From: Neorhizobium alkalisoli | GTDB taxonomy: Bacteria; Pseudomonadota; Alphaproteobacteria; Rhizobiales; Rhizobiaceae | Length of the DNA stretch: 64,000 bases | Assembly (NCBI RefSeq): GCF_002968635.1 | Contig: NZ_PVBN01000008.1 | Coordinates: forward strand, 1 to 64,000 | Direction of reading: 5' to 3' | Notes under the pieces: model-generated | Databases searched by the model: none | Told to the model about the DNA's origin: nothing | What the model saw: the letters and a program-made list of their open reading frames with translations, nothing else | In this document: in pieces, positions 27,864 to 41,875 of the stretch | How the letters are laid out: the number at the start of each line of letters is the position of its first letter | Position numbering within the stretch: position 1 is the first letter of the stretch | Position numbers and translations under genes: made by a program

Positions 27864-28394
27864 ATGGCGGCGCGTTGGTACATCGTCCACGCATATTCGA
27901 ATTTTGAGAAGAAGGTTGCCGAGGATATCGAGAACAAGGCTCGCCAGAAGGGGCTGGAGCATCTGTTCGAGAAGATCCTGGTGCCGACCGAGAAGGTCGT
28001 CGAGGTGCGCCGCGGCCGCAAGGTCGATTCCGAGCGCAAGTTCTTTCCGGGTTACGTCATGGTTCGGGCAAACCTGACCGACGAAGCGTATCACCTGATC
28101 AAGAACACCCCGAAGGTGACTGGCTTCCTCGGTTCCGACAATAAGCCGGTTCCGATTCCGGACTTCGAAGCCGAGCGCATCCTGGGTCAGGTCCAGGAGG
28201 GTGTCGAGCGGCCGAAGTCCTCGATCACCTTCGAGATCGGCGAGCAGGTTCGCGTTTCGGATGGTCCCTTCGCGTCCTTCAACGGCACCGTTCAAGATGT
28301 CGACGAAGAGCGCTCCCGCCTCAAGGTGGAAGTCTCGATCTTCGGTCGTGCGACCCCGGTTGAGCTGGAATACGCTCAGGTCGAAAAGGTCTGA
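27864..28394 (+). CDS. nusG: Transcription termination/antitermination protein NusG
   Basis: Binds RNA polymerase, links it to Rho and to ribosomes, and promotes processive elongation. It has 176 residues from ATG 27864 (MAARWYIVHAYSNFEKKVAE). GGAG is 7 nt upstream of this ATG but only 1 nt from the in-frame ATG at 27858, so the second is preferred. The NGN domain (about 1-115, with RKFFPGYVMVRA) is followed by a KOW domain (GEQVRVSDGPFASFNGTVQD). Confidence 0.97.
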   Translation: MAARWYIVHAYSNFEKKVAEDIENKARQKGLEHLFEKILVPTEKVVEVRRGRKVDSERKFFPGYVMVRANLTDEAYHLIKNTPKVTGFLGSDNKPVPIPDFEAERILGQVQEGVERPKSSITFEIGEQVRVSDGPFASFNGTVQDVDEERSRLKVEVSIFGRATPVELEYAQVEKV

Positions 28395-28572
28395 TGAAGT
28401 TTTAAAATGGGGCCTGCTGTTTACTCAGTGGGCCTCGTGCGGCGTTTGCCGCAAGCGCGTGGGAGGAACGGTGCCTTAGCCGGGCACCTCTACCGAACCA
28501 CGCAACCGCAGCCGCCGACGAAGGTCGGCATATGGGGCCGGGCGACCGGTCCGCAACGAAAGGCAGAGAGAA

Positions 28573-29004
28573 ATGGCTAAGAAAGTAGCAGGCCAGCTCA
28601 AGCTTCAGGTCAAGGCAGGATCGGCAAACCCGTCCCCGCCGATCGGCCCGGCGCTTGGTCAGCGTGGCATCAACATCATGGAATTCTGCAAGGCGTTCAA
28701 TGCCGCCACGCAGGAAATGGAAAAGGGCATGCCGATCCCGGTCGTCATCACCTATTACCAGGACAAGTCCTTCACCTTCGCGATGAAGCAGCCGCCGGTC
28801 AGCTATTGGCTGAAGAAGGAAGCGAAGATCACCTCCGGTTCCAAGACGCCGGGCAAGGGCGCCAAGGCCGGCACCCTCACCAAGGCTCAGATCAAGGCGA
28901 TCGCCGAAGCCAAGATGAAGGATCTGAACGCCGCCGATATCGAAGGCGCAATGGCCATGATCGAGGGCTCTGCCCGCGCCATGGGTCTGGAAGTGGTGGC
29001 TTAA
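28573..29004 (+). CDS. rplK: 50S ribosomal protein L11
   Basis: Binds the GTPase-associated centre of 23S rRNA, where factors and RelA act. It has 143 residues (142 in E. coli). The N-terminal [20 protein letters not shown] carries the proline-rich face contacted by release factors; the C-terminal half binds rRNA. It begins the rplKA pair after a 178-bp gap from nusG that may hold its own promoter. Confidence 0.98.
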   Translation: MAKKVAGQLKLQVKAGSANPSPPIGPALGQRGINIMEFCKAFNAATQEMEKGMPIPVVITYYQDKSFTFAMKQPPVSYWLKKEAKITSGSKTPGKGAKAGTLTKAQIKAIAEAKMKDLNAADIEGAMAMIEGSARAMGLEVVA

Positions 29005-29005
29005 C

Positions 29006-29701
29006 ATGGCAAAGCTTGCAAAGCGTATTCAGAAGATCCGCGAAGGCGTTGATCCGACCAAGCTGGTCGCCCTTAACGATGCCATCTCGATGGTCAAGGA
29101 ACGTGCCGTCGCCAAGTTCGACGAAACAATCGAAATCGCCATGAACCTCGGCGTCGATCCGCGTCACGCAGACCAGATGGTCCGCGGCGTGGTCAATCTG
29201 CCGAACGGCACCGGCCGTGACGTTCGTGTCGCCGTGTTCGCTCGTGGCGCCAAGGCTGACGAAGCCAAGGCTGCCGGCGCCGACATCGTCGGTGCGGAAG
29301 ATCTCCTCGAGATCGTCCAGGGCGGCAAGATCGATTTCGATCGCTGCATCGCGACCCCGGACATGATGCCGCTCGTTGGCCGTCTCGGTAAGGTTCTTGG
29401 CCCCCGTGGCATGATGCCGAACCCGAAGGTCGGAACCGTCACCATGGACGTCACCGGCGCCGTCAAGGCTTCCAAGGGCGGCGCTGTTGAGTTCCGCGTC
29501 GAGAAGGCTGGTATCGTTCACGCCGGCATCGGCAAGGCTTCCTTCGAGGCCAAGGCTCTTGAAGAAAACATCAAGGCCTTCGCTGATGCCGTCATCAAGG
29601 CAAAGCCGGCTGGCGCCAAGGGCAACTACGTCAAGCGCGTAGCGATTTCGTCGACCATGGGTCCGGGCGTCAAGATCGACCCGACCACGGTAACGGCCTG
29701 A
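29006..29701 (+). CDS. rplA: 50S ribosomal protein L1
   Basis: Forms the mobile L1 stalk at the tRNA exit site; in many bacteria it also represses translation of its own rplKA mRNA. It has 231 residues (234 in E. coli). Motifs are [20 protein letters not shown] and [19 protein letters not shown]. It starts one base after the rplK stop, so the two genes are translationally coupled. Confidence 0.98.
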   Translation: MAKLAKRIQKIREGVDPTKLVALNDAISMVKERAVAKFDETIEIAMNLGVDPRHADQMVRGVVNLPNGTGRDVRVAVFARGAKADEAKAAGADIVGAEDLLEIVQGGKIDFDRCIATPDMMPLVGRLGKVLGPRGMMPNPKVGTVTMDVTGAVKASKGGAVEFRVEKAGIVHAGIGKASFEAKALEENIKAFADAVIKAKPAGAKGNYVKRVAISSTMGPGVKIDPTTVTA

Positions 29702-30053
29702 CAAGAATTTTCCGGCGCCCCAGGGCGTCGGAAAGACTGAATTCCGGCCCTTCGGGGCCGGGATTTCCGGAGAGATCCGGAATTCCTGTCCGAGATTGCA
29801 GGTGGCTTAGGCCTTAATTGCCTGCATGAGACGGGTAAGACCCGATTTTGATAAGCGCCGAGGCGCTTTCGGTTTCGGTTCGAGCCTAGTGTGCCTTGTG
29901 CCTGTAGCCATTCGGCGACAGAGCGAGGGGACAGGATCCTCAAGCGTCGCTTGGGGTCCTATAGGGTCCGTGAGGATCCCGCCAGGATCCCTTGAGGCAA
30001 AGGCAAACCGATGGGGCCTGCAGGATTGCGGTCCCGTCAACTGGAGACAGACA
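29702..30053 (+). promoter_or_regulatory. Structured leader of rplJL (L10-type autoregulatory leader candidate)
   Basis: A 352-bp gap between rplA and rplJ that contains no gene and is rich in inverted repeats. GAATTCCGG (29739-29747) can pair with CCGGAATTC (29777-29785), and inside it CCGGCCC-TTC-GGGGCCGG forms a competing hairpin. Further on, GCAGG...CCTGC and CCTCAAG (29940s)...CTTGAGG (29989-29995) can pair. In other bacteria L10 complexed with L12 binds this leader and represses rplJL translation; the same role is inferred here from place and structure. Confidence 0.6.
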
Positions 30054-30575
30054 GTGGAAAGAGCGGAAAAACGCGAATTTGTCACGGAGCTGAGCGAAGT
30101 CTTCAAGGCTTCAGGCTCGGTTGTCGTGGCCCACTATGCTGGTGTCACAGTTGCGCAGATGAACGATTTTCGTTCGAAGATGCGCGCTGCTGGCGGCACC
30201 GTCAAAGTCGCGAAAAACCGCCTGGCCAAGATCGCTCTTCAGGGTACGGAGTCGGAAGGGATGTCGAATCTCTTCAAGGGTCAGACGCTGATCGCATTCA
30301 GCGAAGACCCGGTAACGGCTCCGAAGGTCGTCATGGATTTCGCCAAGACCAACGACAAGATCGTTGTCCTGGGCGGCGCCATGGGTGCAACCACGCTCAC
30401 TGCGGATGCGGTCAAGTCGCTTGCGACCCTGCCTTCGCTGGACGAGCTTCGCGGCAAGCTGCTGGGCCTTCTCAATGCCCCGGCTACCCGCGTCGCCACG
30501 GTTGTCGCCGCACCGGCAAGCCAGCTTGCCCGCGTGTTCGCGGCCTACGCCAAGAAGGACGAAGAAGCCGCTTAA
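30054..30575 (+). CDS. rplJ: 50S ribosomal protein L10
   Basis: Base of the L12 stalk. It binds 23S rRNA with L11 and carries several L12 dimers on its C-terminal helix. It has 173 residues from GTG 30054 (read as [20 protein letters not shown]), preceded by GGAG 9 nt upstream. The open frame extends upstream but that part has no L10 similarity. The motif [20 protein letters not shown] is conserved. Confidence 0.97.
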   Translation: MERAEKREFVTELSEVFKASGSVVVAHYAGVTVAQMNDFRSKMRAAGGTVKVAKNRLAKIALQGTESEGMSNLFKGQTLIAFSEDPVTAPKVVMDFAKTNDKIVVLGGAMGATTLTADAVKSLATLPSLDELRGKLLGLLNAPATRVATVVAAPASQLARVFAAYAKKDEEAA

Positions 30576-30632
30576 GGTGGTTTTTTGCTGTTCAAATCAA
30601 ACCAGATCGAACCGAATATAAGGAACTAGAAA

Positions 30633-31010
<378 letters not shown>

Positions 31011-31021
31011 TACTGGAATGC

Positions 31022-31050
31022 GGTGGGAAAGGGACTATCTCTTTCCCACC
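31022..31050 (+). promoter_or_regulatory. First rplL-rpoB intergenic hairpin
   Basis: GGTGGGAAAG (31022-31031) pairs perfectly with CTTTCCCACC (31041-31050) around a 9-nt loop, 11 bp after the rplL stop. A short C-run rather than a T-run follows, so this is a partial terminator or processing structure, not a standard terminator. Confidence 0.75.
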
Positions 31051-31067
31051 GATTTCCCCCCGAACTT

Positions 31068-31104
31068 ATTACCCAGGGACCGTCTGGCACGGTCCCTGGG
31101 TAAT
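31068..31104 (+). promoter_or_regulatory. Second rplL-rpoB hairpin, 16-bp perfect stem
   Basis: ATTACCCAGGGACCGT (31068-31083) pairs perfectly with ACGGTCCCTGGGTAAT (31089-31104) around a 5-nt loop. No T-run follows. The same interval in E. coli holds an attenuator and an RNase III processing hairpin, which set the ratio of stalk proteins to polymerase; this stem fits an RNase III site. Confidence 0.8.
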
Positions 31105-31264
31105 GGGTTCTCAAGAGGATGGTCCCCAACCAAACCGCTTTTAGGCAATCCGGCCGGCGCGTTTGGGAGACGGGACGAGATTGAGAATACCATGTCGACG
31201 GGAGATCGAATGGCCAGCGAACCCCGTCCGTTGCAGGCCCGGATGCAATTTTGAAGGAGCGACG

Positions 31265-34200
31265 ATGGCTCAGACCCTTTCCTTTAATGGTCGTAGGCGC
31301 GTACGCAAGTTTTTTGGAAAAATCCCCGAAGTCACCGAGATGCCGAACCTTATCGAGGTTCAGAAGGCGTCCTATGACCAGTTCCTTATGGTCGACGAGC
31401 CGAAGGGCGGCCGCCCGGACGAAGGTCTGAACGCCGTCTTCAAGTCCGTCTTCCCGATCACTGATTTCTCCGGCGCTTCGATGCTGGAATTCGTGTCCTA
31501 CGAATTCGAGCCGCCGAAGTTCGACGTCGAGGAATGCCGCCAGCGCGATCTGACCTACGCGGCGCCTTTGAAGGTGACCCTGCGTCTCATCGTATTTGAT
31601 ATCGACGAGGATACCGGCTCCAAGTCCATCAAGGACATCAAGGAACAGTCCGTCTATATGGGCGATATGCCGCTCATGACCGACAACGGTACGTTCATCG
31701 TGAACGGCACCGAGCGCGTGATCGTGTCCCAGATGCACCGCTCGCCGGGCGTCTTCTTCGACCACGACAAGGGCAAGAGCCATTCGTCGGGCAAGCTGCT
31801 TTTCGCCGCTCGCGTCATCCCGTATCGCGGTTCCTGGCTCGACATCGAGTTCGACGCCAAGGACATCGTCTATGCCCGCATCGATCGCCGCCGCAAGATT
31901 CCGGTATCGTCGCTGCTGATGGCGCTTGGAATGGATGGCGAAGACATTCTGTCGACCTTCTATTCGAAGTCCAACTACGAGCGCGATGGCGACGGCTGGC
32001 GGATTCCGTTCCAGCCGGAGACCTTGAAGGGCGCCAAGACTCTTTCAGACATGATCGACGCCGACACCGGCGAAGTGGTGGTCGAGTCCGGCAAGAAGCT
32101 GACCCCGCGTCTGCTCCGGCAGCTGTCCGAGAAGGGCCTCAAGGCACTCAAGGCAACCAACGACGATCTCTACGGCAACTATCTCGCCGAAGATGTCGTC
32201 AACACGGAAACCGGTGAGATTTATCTCGAGGCCGGCGACGAGATCGACGAGAAGACCCTGCCGGTCATCCTCAATGCCGGTTTCGACGAAATTCCGGTTC
32301 TAGGCATCGATCACATCAATGTCGGCGCCTACATCCGCAACACGCTCGCCGCTGACAAGAACGAGAACCGCCAGGACGCTCTGTTCGATATCTACCGCGT
32401 CATGCGTCCGGGTGAACCGCCGACCATGGAATCGGCAGAAGCCATGTTCAACTCGCTGTTCTTCGATGCGGAGCGTTACGACCTCTCCGCCGTCGGCCGC
32501 GTGAAGATGAACATGCGTCTTGATCTCGACGTTGCCGACACCGTCCGCACGTTGCGTAAGGACGACATCCTGGCCGTGGTCAAGATGCTTGTCGAACTGC
32601 GCGACGGCAAGGGCGAGATCGACGACATCGACAACCTCGGCAACCGCCGTGTCCGTTCCGTCGGCGAGCTGATGGAAAACCAGTACCGTCTCGGTCTGCT
32701 CCGCATGGAGCGTGCGATCAAGGAACGCATGTCCTCGATCGAGATCGACACCGTTATGCCGCAGGACCTGATCAACGCGAAGCCGGCAGCTGCTGCCGTT
32801 CGCGAGTTCTTCGGTTCCTCGCAGCTGTCGCAGTTCATGGACCAGGTGAACCCGCTTTCGGAAATCACCCACAAGCGCCGTCTCTCGGCTCTTGGCCCGG
32901 GTGGTCTGACCCGCGAGCGCGCCGGCTTCGAAGTCCGCGACGTTCATCCGACCCACTACGGCCGTATCTGCCCGATCGAAACGCCGGAAGGCCCGAACAT
33001 CGGTCTGATCAACTCGCTTGCCACCTTCGCCCGCGTCAACAAGTACGGTTTCATCGAAAGCCCGTACCGCAAGATCGTCGACGGCAAGGTGACCAACGAC
33101 GTTCTTTACCTCTCCGCCATGGAAGAGGCGAAGTATTACGTCGCGCAGGCGAACGCCGAGCTGGATAAGAACGGTTCGTTCGTGGAAGAGTTCGTGGTCT
33201 GCCGCCATGCGGGCGAAGTGATGCTGTCGCCGCGCGACACCATCAACCTGATGGACGTCTCGCCGAAGCAGCTCGTTTCGGTCGCAGCCGCGCTGATCCC
33301 GTTCCTGGAAAACGACGACGCCAACCGCGCTCTCATGGGCTCGAACATGCAGCGTCAGGCCGTGCCGCTGGTGCGTGCCGAAGCTCCGTTCGTCGGCACC
33401 GGCATGGAGCCGGTCGTCGCCCGCGACTCCGGTGCGGCGATTGCTGCCCGCCGTGGCGGTGTGGTCGACCAGGTCGACGCGACCCGTATCGTTATCCGCG
33501 CCACCGAAGACCTCGATCCGTCGAAGTCGGGCGTCGATATCTATCGTCTGCAGAAGTTCCAGCGTTCGAACCAGAACACCTGCGTCAACCAGCGCCCGCT
33601 GGTCGCCGTCGGTGACATCCTGAACAAGGGCGACATCATCGCCGACGGTCCGTCGACGGACCTCGGTGACCTGGCGCTCGGCCGCAACGCGCTCGTCGCG
33701 TTCATGCCCTGGAACGGCTACAACTACGAAGACTCGATCCTGCTCTCCGAGCGTATCGTGTCGGACGACGTGTTCACCTCCATCCACATCGAGGAATTCG
33801 AAGTGATGGCGCGCGACACCAAGCTTGGTCCGGAAGAAATCACGCGCGACATTCCGAACGTTTCGGAAGAAGCGCTGAAGAACCTCGACGAAGCCGGCAT
33901 CGTCTATATCGGAGCCGAAGTCCAGCCGGGCGACATCCTCGTCGGCAAGATCACGCCGAAGGGCGAAAGCCCGATGACGCCGGAAGAAAAGCTTCTGCGC
34001 GCGATCTTCGGTGAAAAGGCCTCCGACGTTCGCGACACCTCCATGCGCATGCCTCCGGGCACGTTCGGCACGGTCGTCGAAGTCCGCGTCTTCAACCGTC
34101 ACGGTGTGGAGAAGGACGAACGCGCCATGGCGATCGAGCGTGAGGAAATCGAACGCCTCGCCAAGGACCGCGACGACGAACAGGCGATCCTCGACCGCAA

Positions 34201-35404
34201 CGTTTATGGCCGTTTGACGGACATGCTGCGCGGCCAGATGGCGGTTGCCGGTCCGAAGGGCTTCAAGAAGGGCATCGAGCTCACCAACGCCGTCATCTCC
34301 GAATATCCCCGCTCGCAGTGGTGGATGTTCGCAGTCGAGGACGAAAAGGTGCAGGGCGAAGTCGAAGCTCTCCGCGGCCAGTATGACGAGTCCAAGTCGC
34401 GCCTTGAACAGCGCTTCATGGACAAGGTCGAGAAGGTCCAGCGCGGCGACGAAATGCCTCCGGGCGTCATGAAGATGGTCAAGGTCTTCGTCGCTGTGAA
34501 GCGCAAGATCCAGCCAGGCGACAAGATGGCCGGCCGTCACGGCAACAAGGGTGTCGTATCGCGCATCGTTCCCGTCGAGGACATGCCGTTCCTCGAAGAC
34601 GGTACGCATGTCGACATCGTCTTGAACCCGCTCGGCGTGCCTTCGCGCATGAACGTCGGCCAGATTCTCGAGACCCATCTTGCATGGGCCTGCGCCGGTA
34701 TGGGCAGGCGTATCGGCCAGATGCTCGAAGAGTACAAGAAGTCGAGCGACATCACGGACCTCAAGCGCGAGCTGAGAGACGTCTACGAGAGCGTGGCGAA
34801 TGACGAAGTGGCGAACTTCGACGACGAATCTCTCGTCCGTCTCGCCGAGCAGTCGAAGCGCGGTGTTTCGATCGCGACGCCGGTCTTTGACGGCGCTCAC
34901 GAGCCGGATGTGGCGTCCATGCTGAAGAAGGCTGGTCTCGATCCGTCGGGCCAGTCGGTCCTGTACGATGGCCGTACCGGTGAAGCCTTCGACCGTAAGG
35001 TCACCGTCGGCTACATGTACATGATCAAGCTGAACCACCTCGTGGACGACAAGATCCACGCCCGTTCGATCGGTCCGTACTCGCTCGTTACCCAGCAGCC
35101 GCTGGGAGGTAAGGCGCAGTTCGGTGGCCAGCGCTTCGGGGAAATGGAGGTCTGGGCACTGGAAGCTTACGGCGCCGCCTACACGCTGCAGGAAATGCTG
35201 ACCGTGAAGTCGGATGACGTGGCAGGTCGTACAAAGGTCTACGAGGCGATCGTCCGTGGTGACGACACGTTCGAGGCCGGCATTCCGGAGAGCTTCAACG
35301 TTCTCGTCAAGGAAATGCGCTCGCTGGGTCTCTCGGTCGAACTCGAAAACTCGAAGATCGAGACGGGCGAGGGTGGCCAGCAACTGCCTGACGCTGCAGA
35401 ATAA
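31265..35404 (+). CDS. rpoB: DNA-directed RNA polymerase subunit beta
   Basis: Catalytic beta subunit of RNA polymerase. It has 1379 residues from ATG 31265 ([20 protein letters not shown]), close to other rhizobial RpoB proteins; the frame upstream to 31163 does not match. The rifampicin-binding region near residue 515 ([20 protein letters not shown], then [13 protein letters not shown]) carries the sensitive-type Ser, His and Ser residues. C-terminal motifs include [20 protein letters not shown]. Separate from rpoC, with a 184-bp gap. Confidence 0.99.
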   Translation: MAQTLSFNGRRRVRKFFGKIPEVTEMPNLIEVQKASYDQFLMVDEPKGGRPDEGLNAVFKSVFPITDFSGASMLEFVSYEFEPPKFDVEECRQRDLTYAAPLKVTLRLIVFDIDEDTGSKSIKDIKEQSVYMGDMPLMTDNGTFIVNGTERVIVSQMHRSPGVFFDHDKGKSHSSGKLLFAARVIPYRGSWLDIEFDAKDIVYARIDRRRKIPVSSLLMALGMDGEDILSTFYSKSNYERDGDGWRIPFQPETLKGAKTLSDMIDADTGEVVVESGKKLTPRLLRQLSEKGLKALKATNDDLYGNYLAEDVVNTETGEIYLEAGDEIDEKTLPVILNAGFDEIPVLGIDHINVGAYIRNTLAADKNENRQDALFDIYRVMRPGEPPTMESAEAMFNSLFFDAERYDLSAVGRVKMNMRLDLDVADTVRTLRKDDILAVVKMLVELRDGKGEIDDIDNLGNRRVRSVGELMENQYRLGLLRMERAIKERMSSIEIDTVMPQDLINAKPAAAAVREFFGSSQLSQFMDQVNPLSEITHKRRLSALGPGGLTRERAGFEVRDVHPTHYGRICPIETPEGPNIGLINSLATFARVNKYGFIESPYRKIVDGKVTNDVLYLSAMEEAKYYVAQANAELDKNGSFVEEFVVCRHAGEVMLSPRDTINLMDVSPKQLVSVAAALIPFLENDDANRALMGSNMQRQAVPLVRAEAPFVGTGMEPVVARDSGAAIAARRGGVVDQVDATRIVIRATEDLDPSKSGVDIYRLQKFQRSNQNTCVNQRPLVAVGDILNKGDIIADGPSTDLGDLALGRNALVAFMPWNGYNYEDSILLSERIVSDDVFTSIHIEEFEVMARDTKLGPEEITRDIPNVSEEALKNLDEAGIVYIGAEVQPGDILVGKITPKGESPMTPEEKLLRAIFGEKASDVRDTSMRMPPGTFGTVVEVRVFNRHGVEKDERAMAIEREEIERLAKDRDDEQAILDRNVYGRLTDMLRGQMAVAGPKGFKKGIELTNAVISEYPRSQWWMFAVEDEKVQGEVEALRGQYDESKSRLEQRFMDKVEKVQRGDEMPPGVMKMVKVFVAVKRKIQPGDKMAGRHGNKGVVSRIVPVEDMPFLEDGTHVDIVLNPLGVPSRMNVGQILETHLAWACAGMGRRIGQMLEEYKKSSDITDLKRELRDVYESVANDEVANFDDESLVRLAEQSKRGVSIATPVFDGAHEPDVASMLKKAGLDPSGQSVLYDGRTGEAFDRKVTVGYMYMIKLNHLVDDKIHARSIGPYSLVTQQPLGGKAQFGGQRFGEMEVWALEAYGAAYTLQEMLTVKSDDVAGRTKVYEAIVRGDDTFEAGIPESFNVLVKEMRSLGLSVELENSKIETGEGGQQLPDAAE

Positions 35405-35414
35405 TCCATGAAAA

Positions 35415-35441
35415 GGCGCGCGCCCGACGATGGCGCGCGCC
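35415..35441 (+). repeat. GC-rich palindrome pair in the rpoB-rpoC gap
   Basis: GGCGCGCGCC, itself a palindrome, occurs at 35415-35424 and again at 35432-35441, so a 10-bp stem with a 7-nt loop can form just after the rpoB stop. Further on ACTGTCC and GGACAGT (about 35518-35547) form another inverted repeat. No T-run follows either. Confidence 0.6.
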
Positions 35442-35588
35442 GCTCCCGCCGCCGGCCTGTCGGCCGTGTCGGGGAACTTTTGCCGCATTTCGCGGCTACG
35501 ACCGTTTTAGAGCATCGGACTGTCCGCCCCGGGAATCTGGACAGTACCGATCGCAAGCCGAGGGCTTCCGCCCCTAAAGGAGATAGGC

Positions 35589-39797
<4,209 letters not shown>

Positions 39798-39841
39798 CCG
39801 GGCAGGGTGCGAATCTATCGCACCCTCTGGAATTGACGAAG

Positions 39842-39870
39842 AAAACGCCCGGAGAAATCCGGGCGTTTTT
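39842..39870 (+). terminator. Rho-independent terminator of rpoBC
   Basis: A perfect 12-bp stem AAAACGCCCGGA/TCCGGGCGTTTT (39842-39853 with 39858-39869) closed by a GAAA tetraloop and ending in a T-run, 45 bp after the rpoC stop. Confidence 0.95.
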
Positions 39871-40137
39871 CGTTGTGGAAGGGAAATGTGAAACGTAAAG
39901 GCAAGGCGGTCGAAGTTCGCGGCGGCGCCATATGACGGACGAGGCCAGGCAGGATCTTGGAAACCAACTCGGCATCGATGTAGGCGGGGAGGGTACTTTC
40001 CCTTGGGCCTGATCGAGAGGCCCGCTGCTGAGATGCTGCCGCAAAGGACGAGCCGTTTCGCCGTTAGGAATACCGCAGGCGATTCCTATGTCTTCCGCGC
40101 GGCGGCGTAGCGCAACATCACTGACCGCGCCTGAACC
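39871..40137. other. Intergenic region after rpoC
   Basis: Together with 39798-39870 this makes 340 bp between rpoC and the minus-strand hypothetical gene. Apart from the rpoC terminator I see no gene, promoter or repeat I can support; small open frames here have no recognisable features. Confidence 0.5.
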
Positions 40138-40431
40138 TCAGTCGAAGCGGATGATCGCTACCTCGCCTTCGAGCGCCCCCTGGTAGGCTGAAGCATGCGG
40201 TTCCTCGGTGGGTTCGTCGGTAAGGACGCCGATCTGATCCAGATCCGCTTCGAGGAAGCCTTCTTCCGAGAGGGCGTTGAGCGCCTCGCGGACGGCGGTG
40301 TCGTCGTCCGGTGCGCGCAGCATGATGTGAAGCTCGACGCCTTCGCCGCCCTTCACCTCGTAGCCCTTGCCGATGATGATGAATACCATCGGCGCATCGA
40401 GCCGGTTGTCATTGTCGGGCGTGCTGATCAT
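40138..40431 (-). CDS. Small conserved-looking hypothetical protein between rpoC and rpsL
   Basis: I do not recognise the family. It has 97 residues from ATG 40431 (MISTPDNDNRLDAPMVFIII). An N-terminal beta-like stretch (MVFIIIGKGYEVKGGEGVEL, then HIMLRAPDDDTAV) is followed by a helix (REALNALSEEGFLEADLDQI) and an acidic tail with HASAYQGALEGEVAIIRF. It is strongly acidic, without a signal peptide or cysteines. Codon use matches neighbouring genes, and the sequence pattern looks like a small alpha/beta protein. It is the only minus-strand gene inside the transcription-translation superoperon. A longer in-frame start exists but is poor. Confidence 0.75.
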   Translation of the reverse strand: MISTPDNDNRLDAPMVFIIIGKGYEVKGGEGVELHIMLRAPDDDTAVREALNALSEEGFLEADLDQIGVLTDEPTEEPHASAYQGALEGEVAIIRFD

Positions 40432-40915
40432 CGTTGTCTCCGCGGCTTGGTTCCTATTACGTCCAAGACAGAAGCCGGACGGAAAGTTCCCCTTCTGTTT
40501 AGTCCATTGCCGGTGATTCCCAAATATTAATGCATGGGGCGGCAAAAAATCGTAAAACAAGGTAACTTGCGTCCTGCCAAGGGCCGGAACCCCGGCTTTT
40601 GGGCATTATTTTCGGTGCAGCCCTTGACGGGCAGGGGGGAAAACAGTAAACGCCCCGCATCGGAAGCGATGTGAGGCTTGTCCGTCCGGGATGACTCGTT
40701 CCGGAGTACGCCTCAGACACGGTTCCATACGCACGTTGAAGACACGAATGCTGCACGCATGACGCATGAGGAATGCGTCCTCTGCCTTTTGTGGTCCATC
40801 CGGAAAAGCGGATCGGGCCACGTTTTGCGCATGAGGAGATGTGTGTGTCGTCGCCGGAAACGGCATCAGAATGGCCCGCAAGGGCTTGGAAGAAGATTTT
40901 GCAAGGGATGGTTAT
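40432..40915 (+). other. Long upstream region of rpsL (str operon leader)
   Basis: 484 bp without a supportable gene. It should hold the promoter of the rpsL-rpsG-fusA-tuf unit and that of the divergent hypothetical gene. A small GCCGG-AACC-CCGGC hairpin followed by TTTT lies at about 40583-40600. Short open frames across the region lack family features. Confidence 0.5.
40624..40652 (+). promoter_or_regulatory. Promoter candidate for rpsL-rpsG-fusA-tuf
   Basis: TTGACG (40624-40629), a 17-bp spacer and TAAACG (40647-40652). The -35 matches the rhizobial consensus well, the -10 poorly. It would give a leader of about 255 nt before rpsL. Confidence 0.35.
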
Positions 40916-41287
40916 ATGCCTACCGTAAACCAGCTGATCCGCAAGCCGCGTCAGGCACAGGTAAAGCGCAACAAGGTTCCTGCTCTGCAGGAAAACCCGC
41001 AGAAGCGCGGCGTTTGCACCCGCGTTTACACGACGACCCCGAAGAAGCCGAACTCGGCTCTGCGTAAGGTCGCCAAGATTCGCCTGACCAACGGCTTCGA
41101 AGTCATCGGCTACATCCCGGGTGAAGGTCACAACCTTCAGGAACACTCGGTGGTGATGATCCGTGGCGGCCGCGTAAAGGACTTGCCGGGCGTTCGTTAT
41201 CACATCATCCGCGGCGTTCTCGACACCCAGGGCGTCAAGAACCGCAAGCAGCGCCGTTCGAAGTACGGTGCGAAGCGTCCGAAGTAA
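40916..41287 (+). CDS. rpsL: 30S ribosomal protein S12
   Basis: Lines the decoding centre and affects accuracy. It has 123 residues from ATG 40916 ([20 protein letters not shown]); the frame extends 25 codons upstream without similarity. Lys43 ([11 protein letters not shown]) and Lys88 ([11 protein letters not shown]) are the streptomycin-sensitive residues, and Asp89 is the site usually methylthiolated. First gene of the str operon. Confidence 0.98.
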
Positions 41288-41338
41288 TCCTTCGGATTTC
41301 ATCCTATCCGGCGCTGCGCGAGGTTCTCCGCGTGATAA

Positions 41339-41842
<504 letters not shown>

Positions 41843-41875
41843 TCTTCACCCGATCGAATTTCGAAAGGCAGTCCT

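Noticed and set aside
31163-31264. Upstream extension of the rpoB frame
   Set aside because: The added residues have no RpoB similarity, and ATG 31265 with an upstream GGAG matches family N-termini.
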